The translations under genes and the position numbers were made by a program. A stretch of DNA of 64,000 bases. Origin: Bacillota bacterium (lineage in GTDB: Bacteria; Bacillota; Clostridia; Oscillospirales; Ruminococcaceae). The DNA is taken from contig JAEYNX010000004.1 in assembly GCA_023412215.1 (NCBI GenBank), forward strand, positions 1 to 64,000, read 5' to 3'. Shown piece by piece: positions 50,780 to 58,237 of this stretch; within the stretch, counting starts at the first letter, position 1; every line of letters starts with the position of its first letter. Under the pieces are notes generated by a model that was not told the DNA's origin, did not search any database, and was given only the letters and a program-made list of their open reading frames with translations.

Positions 50780-50816
50780 ATAAAAAATCAGCACCCCTGA
50801 ATCCCTCAGGGGTGCC
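50780..50816 (-). terminator. Terminator of queT
   Basis: On the minus strand the stem cacccctga/tcaggggtg is followed by TGATTTTTTATG. It lies 23 bases after the queT stop. Confidence 0.85.
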
Positions 50817-50838
50817 GCTTCGTTATGTGTATGAGAGC

Positions 50839-51363
50839 CTAAAATATCTTTTTATCCAGCCCCGTTTTTTCGATGGTGTAGATAAGTATCAGCCCAAGCA
50901 CCATGCAGGGGAATACCTCCCCCACCGCCACAAACGCGGCGTTGGTGAAAAAAGGCAGGGGCGCAAGCGAGTTGGTGAGCAGCACCGAGAGCTCGCCGCC
51001 GATGATCAGGCCGTTGATGAGAACGGGCGAGAGCGCCGAGAGCACGGGCAGCCTGCCGATGCGCACGTTGCGCAAAAGGTAGCTTAGTACGGCGGCAATC
51101 AGGGTGGCCAGCGTGCCGAACAGCATGTCGAACGCGCCGAGGATGTTTACCCCCATTACAAAGCCCAAGCCGTTTGCAATCAGGCAGCCAAGGGTAAGGC
51201 CGTAGATGTTTGCGGGCGAGAGCACCGCAAGCAGGGTTAGCGCCTCGGCAAAGCGGATTTGCACCTGCCCGAAGCTTAAGGGGGCAAGCGCAAGGGTAAG
51301 CGCCGCGTACAGCGCCGCGACCATCGCGCCCTGTACCAACTGGTAGGTAGTTGACTTCTTCAT
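50839..51363 (-). CDS. queT: Queuosine precursor ECF transporter S component QueT
   Basis: This membrane substrate-binding subunit takes up a queuosine precursor such as preQ1 or queuine. The 174-residue protein has about five hydrophobic segments and typical QueT stretches: GAMVAALYAALTLALAP, GQVQIRFAEALTLLAV and INGLIIGGELS. It depends on an EcfAA'T module encoded elsewhere. ATG 51363 has AAAGGA 10 bases upstream. A structured leader, a candidate preQ1 riboswitch, precedes it. Confidence 0.92.
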   Translation of the reverse strand: MKKSTTYQLVQGAMVAALYAALTLALAPLSFGQVQIRFAEALTLLAVLSPANIYGLTLGCLIANGLGFVMGVNILGAFDMLFGTLATLIAAVLSYLLRNVRIGRLPVLSALSPVLINGLIIGGELSVLLTNSLAPLPFFTNAAFVAVGEVFPCMVLGLILIYTIEKTGLDKKIF

Positions 51364-51384
51364 TGTTCAATTTTCCTTTCGTAG

Positions 51385-51484
51385 TGTTTGTTTAACGCCC
51401 CGCGGCGGCGGGCTTGTGCCATCCGCTTTACAGGAAACGTCGGTCAGGATTTTGCGAACTGACCGCCTCAGGCAGCACCTAAGG
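51385..51484 (-). promoter_or_regulatory. Candidate preQ1 riboswitch upstream of queT
   Basis: Read on the minus strand, the leader from about 51484 holds a ggtgc segment that can pair with gcac, a strong hairpin cggtcag/ctgaccg and a gcccgccgccgcggggc hairpin. A conserved-looking single-stranded stretch (cctgtaaagcgga) lies between them. preQ1 class III riboswitches occur upstream of queT in Faecalibacterium and relatives. The class call rests mainly on position and general layout. Confidence 0.45.
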
Positions 51485-51490
51485 CAAACA

Positions 51491-51518
51491 CAGTATAGCG
51501 TAGTTTGAACGGTTTGTA
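51491..51518 (-). promoter_or_regulatory. queT promoter
   Basis: On the minus strand TTACAA (51513-51518) and TATACT (51491-51496) have a 16-base spacer and place the start near 51484, at the top of the riboswitch-like leader. The remaining sequence up to luxS includes a GC-rich hairpin near 51636-51673. Confidence 0.55.
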
Positions 51519-51709
51519 AACACCCTGTATATAAAAGAAAAAATACTTTTTCTATACATAAATTTATGCTATCATTAGACTATATTGTTACAGGAACGTA
51601 CCGATAGGTTTAATGGTTTTACACCACCTAGTCTGCCCCGCCGTCTTTGTAAAACGGACAGGCCGCGGCGGGCGTTTGATACAAGGCCCCGAAGAAAGGA
51701 CAGGTTTTT

Positions 51710-52171
51710 ATGATGCAGAAGATTGCAAGCTTTCAGGTAAACCACCTGAAACTCGAGCGCGGGATGTACATCTCCCGTATAGACGGCGACATTGTCACCT
51801 ACGATATCCGCATGTGCCGCCCCAACGGCGGCGCGTACCTTGAAAACGCGGGCCTGCACACCTTTGAGCACCTGTTTGCCACCTATGTGCGTAGCGGAAG
51901 CTTTTCGCCGAATGTGGTGTATGTCGGCCCCATGGGCTGCCGCACGGGCTTTTACTTTCTGGTGCGCGGCATCAGCCACGCCGACACCATCCGTCTGGTG
52001 CAGGACGCCTTCGCGTTCATTAAGGATTTCGAAGGCGATATCCCCGGGGCGAGCGAGATCGAGTGCGGCAACTACCTCGACCATGATCTTGCGCAGGCCA
52101 AGGGCTATGCCGCCGAGATGTGTGCGGTTTTAAACAGCTACACCGAGGCGCGCCTTCAATACGCCGAATGA
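51710..52171 (+). CDS. luxS: S-ribosylhomocysteine lyase LuxS
   Basis: LuxS cleaves S-ribosylhomocysteine to homocysteine and the AI-2 precursor DPD, recycling methyl-cycle intermediates. The 153-residue protein has the metal site HTFEH (His 50, Glu 53, His 54), Cys 119 in IECGNYLDHDL, the active-site Cys-proximal GPMGCRTGFY and RMCRPN. GAAAGGA precedes ATG 51710; ATG 51713 is nearly equivalent. It stands upstream of a lipid/acyl-type transferase unit but has no methyl-cycle genes next to it. No SAM riboswitch was seen upstream. Confidence 0.95.
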   Translation: MMQKIASFQVNHLKLERGMYISRIDGDIVTYDIRMCRPNGGAYLENAGLHTFEHLFATYVRSGSFSPNVVYVGPMGCRTGFYFLVRGISHADTIRLVQDAFAFIKDFEGDIPGASEIECGNYLDHDLAQAKGYAAEMCAVLNSYTEARLQYAE

Positions 52172-52238
52172 GCGGCTAAAAATACGTCAACACTGATTCT
52201 TGCAGGAGGTTTTAAAGCAGACGGAAAGGGGGCGCGGC

Positions 52239-53582
52239 ATGGGCACCAAGATTATTAAATCCTCCCAGATGAACAACTGGCGCAGGCTGGATAACTCCGC
52301 GCGCATCTTTCCCGCCGCTTCCTCTGTTACCACCGCCAACGTGTTCCGGCTCTCCTGCGTGCTGTATGAGGAGATAAACCCCATGCTGCTGCAACAGGCG
52401 CTGGACGCGACCATCGCGCGGTTCCCCGCCTTTCACGTGCGGCTGCGCGCGGGCTTTTTCTGGTACTATTTTGAGGCAAACCCCGAGCGGCCCGAGGTGG
52501 CGCGGGAGGAGCTTTACCCCTGCGCACCCATGAACCGCCGCGAGAACGGGGGCTACCTGTTCCGCGTGCTCTATTTCGGCAACCGCCTTTCGCTCGAAAC
52601 CTACCACGCCCTCACCGACGGCACCGGCGCGCTGGAGTTTTTAAAGGCGCTGCTCTTTTCCTACCTTACCCTGGTTCACCCCGAGCTGCCTTCACCGATG
52701 AATACGCAGGGCGACGCTGTTTCGCCCAACGCCGCCGTGGTGGAGGACGGCTATAATAAGATATATAAGAAAGCGGACGGCTTTACGCCGTTTATCCGCA
52801 GGGCTTACCGCCTGCGGGGCACCCCCCTGCCCTTTACCGCGGTAAAGGTGGTGCACGGCATTGCCGACACCTCGGCGCTGCTGGCGGCATCCAGAGCGCG
52901 CGGCGTCACCCTTACGGGCTTTTTAACGGCGGTGCTCCTCTACAGCATCTATCAAGAGGAGCTGAGGGGCAGGCCGTCGTGGTCGCCCGTGACCGTTTCG
53001 CTGCCGGTAAACCTGCGCAACGTGTTCGGTACCAAAACGGCGCTCAACTTCTTTGAATGCGTGGGCATCAGCGTGCTGTTTGACCGCAGCGGCATGACCT
53101 TTAACGAGGTGCTAAGCCTCGTCTCCGGCCGCATGACCGAGGAGCTGAGCAAAGAAAACCTCGCCAAACGCAATGCCTACAAGGTGCGGCTTTCGCGCAA
53201 CCCCGTGCTGCGCGCGGTGCCGCTGTTTATCAAAAACCTTGTGCTGCGCCCCGCCTACCGCAAAGGGGAGCTTACCGCCTCCACCACGCTTTCCAACCTC
53301 GGGCGCGTCGAGCTGCCGCAGGCGTTTTCGCCCTACGCGGATCGGTTTGAGTTCATCCTTTCCCCCACCGATTCCAACCATGTGAAATGCGCCGTCTGCT
53401 CGTTTCAAGAGAAGCTCACCGTCACCTTTGCCGCCAACATCGAGCAGCAGAACCTGCAGCGCGCGTTCTTCCGCCAACTAACCTCCCTTGGCATCGATCT
53501 CACCATTGAATCCAACTTTTTTTATGATTATAGACCCGTAACAAAGGGGAAGCAGCATACAAAGGAGGAAAAGGAACCATGA
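52239..53582 (+). CDS. Condensation-domain/alcohol acetyltransferase-like protein
   Basis: The 447-residue protein resembles the CoA-dependent acyltransferase/NRPS condensation superfamily. The key motif is YHALTDGTGALEFL, the counterpart of HHxxxDG with the catalytic His. A SLPVNLRNVFG segment corresponds to the late solvent-channel region, and DRFEFILSPT lies near the C-terminus. It stands alone, with no adenylation or carrier domain, so a free acyltransferase role (ester or lipid) is more likely than peptide synthesis. ATG 52239 has GAAAGGGGG 7 bases upstream. Its stop overlaps the next small gene by four bases, and a DUF6320 membrane protein follows. Confidence 0.8.
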   Translation: MGTKIIKSSQMNNWRRLDNSARIFPAASSVTTANVFRLSCVLYEEINPMLLQQALDATIARFPAFHVRLRAGFFWYYFEANPERPEVAREELYPCAPMNRRENGGYLFRVLYFGNRLSLETYHALTDGTGALEFLKALLFSYLTLVHPELPSPMNTQGDAVSPNAAVVEDGYNKIYKKADGFTPFIRRAYRLRGTPLPFTAVKVVHGIADTSALLAASRARGVTLTGFLTAVLLYSIYQEELRGRPSWSPVTVSLPVNLRNVFGTKTALNFFECVGISVLFDRSGMTFNEVLSLVSGRMTEELSKENLAKRNAYKVRLSRNPVLRAVPLFIKNLVLRPAYRKGELTASTTLSNLGRVELPQAFSPYADRFEFILSPTDSNHVKCAVCSFQEKLTVTFAANIEQQNLQRAFFRQLTSLGIDLTIESNFFYDYRPVTKGKQHTKEEKEP

Positions 53583-53836
53583 GCGACAACATTTCAGGTG
53601 CTGCGGCAGCCGCCGGAGCAATGCCGGGCAGCGCCGCGCGAAAGGCCGAGCGCAAACAGGCCAAAGCGGCGCTTAAGCTTGAGAAAGCCGCACTCAAGCA
53701 GCGGCTTAAGCAGGAGAAAAAGCGCAAAAAGGCGCAAAAGAAGCTGGCTAAGGCCGAAAACCGCTGGCAGCTCGCCGCCTTTAAGCAGGACATTAAGGAT
53801 TGGTTTAAGCGCCGGAAAAAAGGCGGCAAGCAATAA
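53579..53836 (+). CDS. Small Lys/Ala-rich basic protein
   Basis: An 85-residue protein of which about half is Lys, Arg and Ala. It forms a long predicted helix or coiled coil (about 18-65), with a tail KDWFKRRKKGGKQ. No membrane segment or known domain is visible. AAAGGAGG lies upstream, and the start overlaps the previous stop (ATGA), so translation is coupled to the acyltransferase. It may bind acidic lipids, RNA or the partner enzyme; this is speculation. Confidence 0.7.
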   Translation: MSDNISGAAAAAGAMPGSAARKAERKQAKAALKLEKAALKQRLKQEKKRKKAQKKLAKAENRWQLAAFKQDIKDWFKRRKKGGKQ

Positions 53837-53963
53837 TGTTTTGCGTTACTGCAGCATGAGTATTAACCTTTCGGTGACTAAAAGCCGCCGCGCCGTTTTT
53901 AATAACGGCGTAGAAAATGGAATTTATTAAAATGCCCCGCTGCCTGAAGGGAGGGTGAAAGCG

Positions 53964-54638
53964 GTGAAACACTGCAAGGCGTGCAACCTGCGCGTGATGG
54001 ACGATGCCGCTCTCTGCCCGCTGTGCGGCACCGCGCTGGAGGGGCCGGGCGACGATGCGCCCGGTAAAAACCCCTACCCGGTGATTGCCGAGAGCTTTTA
54101 CAAATACAACTTTTTGTTTCGGCTGTTTTTGTTCCTTTCACTTGTGGCCGTGACCGTCTGCCTGCTGATAGATTTTTTAACGCAGCGGGACAGGCTTTCG
54201 TGGTCGATTATCGTGCTGTCGGGCATCGCCTACCTGTGGGTGACCATCGCCTACTCGCTGCGCGGCACCGGCAACTTTGCCACCAAGTACGCCGTGCAGG
54301 TGCTCAGCATCTCAGCGGTGCTGTATATCATCGATTACTACGCCGGCTACACCAAGTGGTCGGTAAACTATACCATTCCTTTTTTCCTGATACTCGCCAC
54401 CTTCGCCATCACCTTTTTGATCGTGTTCAAGCGGGTGGACAGGCACGACTACCTGTTCTGCCAGCTAATCATCGGGGCGTTCGGGCTTATACCGCTCATC
54501 TTTCTGCCGCTGGGCTTATTGGATGTTCTGTGGCCCGCTATTTCAAGCGCCGCCTACTCGCTGCTCACGCTCGCGGGCACCGCGATCTTCGGCGACCGCT
54601 ATGTGCGGCATGAACTCAATAAACGCTTTCATGTATGA
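53964..54638 (+). CDS. DUF6320 zinc-ribbon membrane protein
   Basis: The 224-residue protein begins with a four-Cys zinc ribbon (CKAC and CPLCG, residues 3-23). A short linker leads to about six membrane helices (from about 50 to 215). This matches DUF6320, which I know as a neighbour of alcohol-acetyltransferase-like genes. GTG 53964 is preferred, 9 bases after GGGAGG; GTG 53955 is too close. Together with the two upstream genes it forms a probable three-gene unit. A hairpin at 53891-53911 sits in the spacer. Confidence 0.8.
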   Translation: MKHCKACNLRVMDDAALCPLCGTALEGPGDDAPGKNPYPVIAESFYKYNFLFRLFLFLSLVAVTVCLLIDFLTQRDRLSWSIIVLSGIAYLWVTIAYSLRGTGNFATKYAVQVLSISAVLYIIDYYAGYTKWSVNYTIPFFLILATFAITFLIVFKRVDRHDYLFCQLIIGAFGLIPLIFLPLGLLDVLWPAISSAAYSLLTLAGTAIFGDRYVRHELNKRFHV

Positions 54639-54699
54639 CGTTTGTGGTTTTAAACTGAATGTTGCCGGTTTAGCCGCACGATTTGTGTAACAACGCAGG

Positions 54700-54728
54700 T
54701 TGTGCGGCCGACTGTTTTCTGCTATAAT
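54700..54728 (+). promoter_or_regulatory. purA promoter
   Basis: TTGTGC (54700-54705) and TATAAT (54723-54728) have a 17-base spacer, 70 bases before purA. Confidence 0.55.
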
Positions 54729-54800
54729 ATTTTGGGCGATAGGCTGCTTTAGCAAATTAGCATGTTATATCGTAATAGATTATGAAATGGGGTCTTCTCT

Positions 54801-56075
54801 ATGCCTGCCAGAGTGGTAGTTGGCGTGCAGTGGGGCGACGAGGGAAAAGGCAAAATCATCGATATCCTTGCGTCTCGGGCGGATGTTGTGGTACGTTCTC
54901 AGGGCGGAAACAACGCAGGGCACACGGTTGAAAACGGCGGCGAGGTTTACAAGCTGCATCTGATTCCTTCGGGCATTCTCTATAAAAATACCCCCTGCCT
55001 CATCGGCTGCGGCGTAGTAATAGACCCGGTAAATATTTTAGAGGAGATCGACGGGCTGGAAGGCCGCGGCATCTGCTGCGACAACCTGCGCATCGACCCC
55101 CGCGCGCATGTGATCATGCCGTGGCACCTTGAATTAGACGGCTTAAGCGAGGTTTACCGCGGCAAGAGTGACATCGGCACCACCCGCCGCGGCATCGGCC
55201 CCTGCTATATGGATAAGGCCGAGCGTTCGGGCATCCGCATGTACGACCTGGTGCACCCCGAGCTTTTTAAGGCCAAGGCGAGAGCGGTAGGCCAGTTGAA
55301 AAACGATATCATCGTCAAGATTTACGGCGGCAAGCCGATTGATTTGGACGCCGCAATTGCCTGCTACATTGAGTGCGGCAAGCGCCTAAATAAATATATC
55401 GCCGACGTTTCGGTGCTCACCCACGAGGCGATAACCTCCGGCAAGCAGGTGCTGTTTGAGGGCGCTCAGGGCACCCTGCTGGATATCGACGTGGGCACCT
55501 ACCCCTTTGTAACCTCCTCCCACCCTGTTTCGGGCGGCGTGTGCACCGGCGTGGGCATCGGCCCCACCTCGATAGACTCGGTGCTGGGCGTATGCAAAAG
55601 CTACACCACCCGCGTGGGCAAGGGTCCCTTCCCCACCGAGCTGAATGACGAAATCGGCGAGACCATCCGCGTTTCGGGGCACGAGTACGGCACCACCACA
55701 GGGCGCCCCCGCAGAACCGGCTGGTTTGATTCGGTGATCCTGCGCCACTCGGTGCGGGTAAACGGCTTAACCGAGCTTGCCATCAACAAGCTCGATACCC
55801 TCGCAAACCTCGGCACCTTAAAGATCTGCACGGCCTACCGTCTGCCGGACGGCACCGTCACCAACGATTACCCCCCCACCCTCGAGGAACTGGAGCTGTG
55901 CCAGCCCGTTTATGAAGAGGTAGAGGGCTTTGAGGGCGACCTTTCCGCCTGCAAAAGCTACGACGCACTGCCCGAGGCCTGCAAGCGCTATATCGCGCGC
56001 CTGGAGGAGCTGTGCGGCTGCCGCGTGAGCATGGTGGGCGTCGGCCCCGCGAGAAGCCAGAACCTTGAGCGGTAA
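54801..56075 (+). CDS. purA: Adenylosuccinate synthetase
   Basis: PurA joins IMP and aspartate with GTP to form adenylosuccinate, the first committed step to AMP. Signatures are VGVQWGDEGKGKI, NNAGHTV, LFEGAQGTLLDID and TTTGRPRRTGWFD. The 424-residue length is normal. The gene is transcribed alone from its own promoter with a terminator 23 bases after the stop. Confidence 0.97.
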   Translation: MPARVVVGVQWGDEGKGKIIDILASRADVVVRSQGGNNAGHTVENGGEVYKLHLIPSGILYKNTPCLIGCGVVIDPVNILEEIDGLEGRGICCDNLRIDPRAHVIMPWHLELDGLSEVYRGKSDIGTTRRGIGPCYMDKAERSGIRMYDLVHPELFKAKARAVGQLKNDIIVKIYGGKPIDLDAAIACYIECGKRLNKYIADVSVLTHEAITSGKQVLFEGAQGTLLDIDVGTYPFVTSSHPVSGGVCTGVGIGPTSIDSVLGVCKSYTTRVGKGPFPTELNDEIGETIRVSGHEYGTTTGRPRRTGWFDSVILRHSVRVNGLTELAINKLDTLANLGTLKICTAYRLPDGTVTNDYPPTLEELELCQPVYEEVEGFEGDLSACKSYDALPEACKRYIARLEELCGCRVSMVGVGPARSQNLER

Positions 56076-56098
56076 TTAAACCTTATATAATTCACTCT

Positions 56099-56129
56099 AA
56101 GAGCAGGCAGCGGTGCCTGCTCTTTTTTA
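56099..56129 (+). terminator. Terminator of purA
   Basis: The stem aagagcaggca/tgcctgctctt is followed by a T-run. Confidence 0.9.
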
Positions 56130-56141
56130 AACCAACGGCAG

Positions 56142-56179
56142 ATAAAAACAGCCGCCTGTTTGCGTACAACAGGCGGCTG
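56142..56179 (-). terminator. Terminator of the chemoreceptor gene
   Basis: The stem cagccgcctgtt with its complement is followed on the minus strand by TTTTTATC, 29 bases after the MCP stop. Confidence 0.88.
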
Positions 56180-56207
56180 ATCGTTTGACGGATGGATTCT
56201 ATGCTGA

Positions 56208-57929
56208 TTAATAAAGCTCGGAATAAATGCTGTCTGCCTTGGCGTGCTGCGCGGCAGGGCTTTCGGCATCGCCTTTGAGCTTGATGGTTGCCAGTGCATC
56301 GTCCAGCGTATGCGCTAAACTTGAAAGCTCCTCGCTGGCGGCGGCGCTCTCCTCGGCGGTGGCGGCGTTTGTTTGTACCACCGACGAAATCTGTTCTATG
56401 CCCTGCGACACCTGCCTGAGCGAATCGGCCTGATTTGAGGAGGCGACATCGATATTGTGAATGAGCGCGGAAACCTCCTCTACGCTCGCGACAATCTGTT
56501 TGAGCGACTCGGCGGTAACGTCGGCAATCTTGGTACCTTCCGCCACTTTACTGATAGAATTCTGAATGAGGTTGGTGGTATCCTTTGCGGCCTCGGCGCT
56601 CTTGGCGGCAAGGTTGCGCACCTCCTCCGCCACCACGGCAAAGCCCTTGCCCGCGGCGCCCGCTCTCGCGGCCTCCACGGCGGCGTTAAGCGCGAGGATA
56701 TTGGTCTGGAAGGCAATATCGTCAATCACCTTGATAATCTTGGAGATCTCCACCGACGACCGGTTGATGTCATTCATCGCCTCTATCATGTGGGACATCT
56801 GCGCGTTGCCCTTTGCCACCTCTTCACCCGCCTTCACGGCAAGCTCTCTGGCATTGGAAGCGTCGGAGGCGTTGGTGAGCACCTGCCCGGAGACATCGGT
56901 GATAGTGGCCGAAAGCTCCTCGACAGAGCTTGCCTGCTCCGTGGCACCCTGCGAAAGCGCCTGTGCCCCGTTGGCAACCTGCCCCGCTCCCGCGTTTACC
57001 TGGCTTGCGGTTCTGCGGATGACGCTGAATATCTGGTCAAGACCGGTCAATATCTTAACGAGCGAAGTACCCAAAACGTCCTTCTCGGAGTGGGGCGTGT
57101 ACTCCTGCCTTAAATCGCCGGTCGAGATGGTTTCTGCCAGCAGCGCCTGCTCCCGAATACTGCCGATCATGGCGTTGAACGCGTCCGCCAGCTGCCCGAG
57201 CTCGTCTTTGCTGTCGGCCTTTAACGTTACGTCGATATTGCCCGCCGCGATCTCGTTGGCTGCGTCCACCACCTTGATAATCTTGAAACCGATGTTTTTT
57301 GTAAAGTATCTTGTGATAAACAGCGTCCAGAAGATCGTTAACAAAATGAGAAACGCGCCGATAATTATTAAGAGAACGACGCCGCGCTGTGACTCATACA
57401 GTGTCGTCTCGGCGTATGTATCATTTAGAGAGGCTAATTGATCAAAGTCGTTGATAAGTTCGGTGTTTATATGTGCCGCCGCATTCAGGCAATCAAGCGC
57501 GCCGCTTGCATCGCCTTTATCGGCAAGCGCTTTAAACTCCGCCTTCATCGTGGCATAGTCCCCTAAAAAGATTCCCTTGGCAGCCTCAAACAGCTCCCGG
57601 TTTTCCAGTTGGGTGATTGTCTTTTCATAACTCGTGAAGGCTGCTTCAATATCCGCGTCGCATTGTTCGATTTGAGTGATGGCGCCTTTATAGGTGTCGC
57701 TGCCTGCGTCAAAAAGAATCAAGCTTCTGGTCATCGCGCGCTCCTCCTGAAAGGCCTCGCGCATCTCACCCACCGCACTGATGGCAACGACATTCTGGTT
57801 GTATAGTTCCTGTGTTCGGAGGTTGCTCGTTAAAACGGCGTAAAACGCCGCGCCGCAGAGAATGAGCAGTAACACCCCCATGGACCCGAAGCCGTACAGC
57901 ATCTTTTTGGCAATTGAAAAATCCTTCAT
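56208..57929 (-). CDS. Methyl-accepting chemotaxis protein
   Basis: This transmembrane chemoreceptor signals to CheA/CheW. The 573-residue protein has a membrane helix at about 11-31, a periplasm-side four-helix-bundle (4HB_MCP) sensor to about 180, and a second helix (about 184-206). A HAMP domain follows (about 210-262), then a signalling coiled coil with the highly conserved tip EVRNLAAKSAEAAK region. Its presence implies motility or a chemosensory array, although no flagellar or che genes are in the window. ATG 57929 has AGAGGGG upstream. Confidence 0.94.
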   Translation of the reverse strand: MKDFSIAKKMLYGFGSMGVLLLILCGAAFYAVLTSNLRTQELYNQNVVAISAVGEMREAFQEERAMTRSLILFDAGSDTYKGAITQIEQCDADIEAAFTSYEKTITQLENRELFEAAKGIFLGDYATMKAEFKALADKGDASGALDCLNAAAHINTELINDFDQLASLNDTYAETTLYESQRGVVLLIIIGAFLILLTIFWTLFITRYFTKNIGFKIIKVVDAANEIAAGNIDVTLKADSKDELGQLADAFNAMIGSIREQALLAETISTGDLRQEYTPHSEKDVLGTSLVKILTGLDQIFSVIRRTASQVNAGAGQVANGAQALSQGATEQASSVEELSATITDVSGQVLTNASDASNARELAVKAGEEVAKGNAQMSHMIEAMNDINRSSVEISKIIKVIDDIAFQTNILALNAAVEAARAGAAGKGFAVVAEEVRNLAAKSAEAAKDTTNLIQNSISKVAEGTKIADVTAESLKQIVASVEEVSALIHNIDVASSNQADSLRQVSQGIEQISSVVQTNAATAEESAAASEELSSLAHTLDDALATIKLKGDAESPAAQHAKADSIYSELY

Positions 57930-58237
57930 CGTATACCCCTCTTTTGTGTGTAGTTTGATTCGTCGTTATGCAAAGAAGTGTGGCATAAAGCGGTGCAAAC
58001 GAGAAAACTCTCTCGATTGCTGGGGCGCGTTAATTATGCTATACTGTTGCAAGGTAACGTCTTATCACGGTAAATCGTTATAAGGGCTAGAAAACGGTCC
58101 TTTGCTGATTCAGTTCGACATATAGTTTATTATACATCTTAGGAATTTTATGAAAGATAAAACATTGCGTTATTGGATAATACTTTGGCATAAAGTGTTA
58201 TTAAATCATGCTGTTTGTCATTAGAGGGAATGAAGTC
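57930..58237 (+). promoter_or_regulatory. Intergenic region with promoter for the AraC-GGDEF gene
   Basis: TTGCTG (58017-58022) and TATACT (58040-58045) have a 17-base spacer. They would give a leader of about 185 nt. No other gene or clear motif is seen in this gap. Confidence 0.5.

Noticed and set aside
50131..50800. Two frames of about 90 and 100 codons inside the palindromic element
   Set aside because: They translate inverted-repeat arms, have no ribosome sites and resemble no protein family.
51540..51709. SAM or SAH riboswitch upstream of luxS
   Set aside because: None of the conserved core segments of those classes is present; only a GC-rich hairpin is seen.
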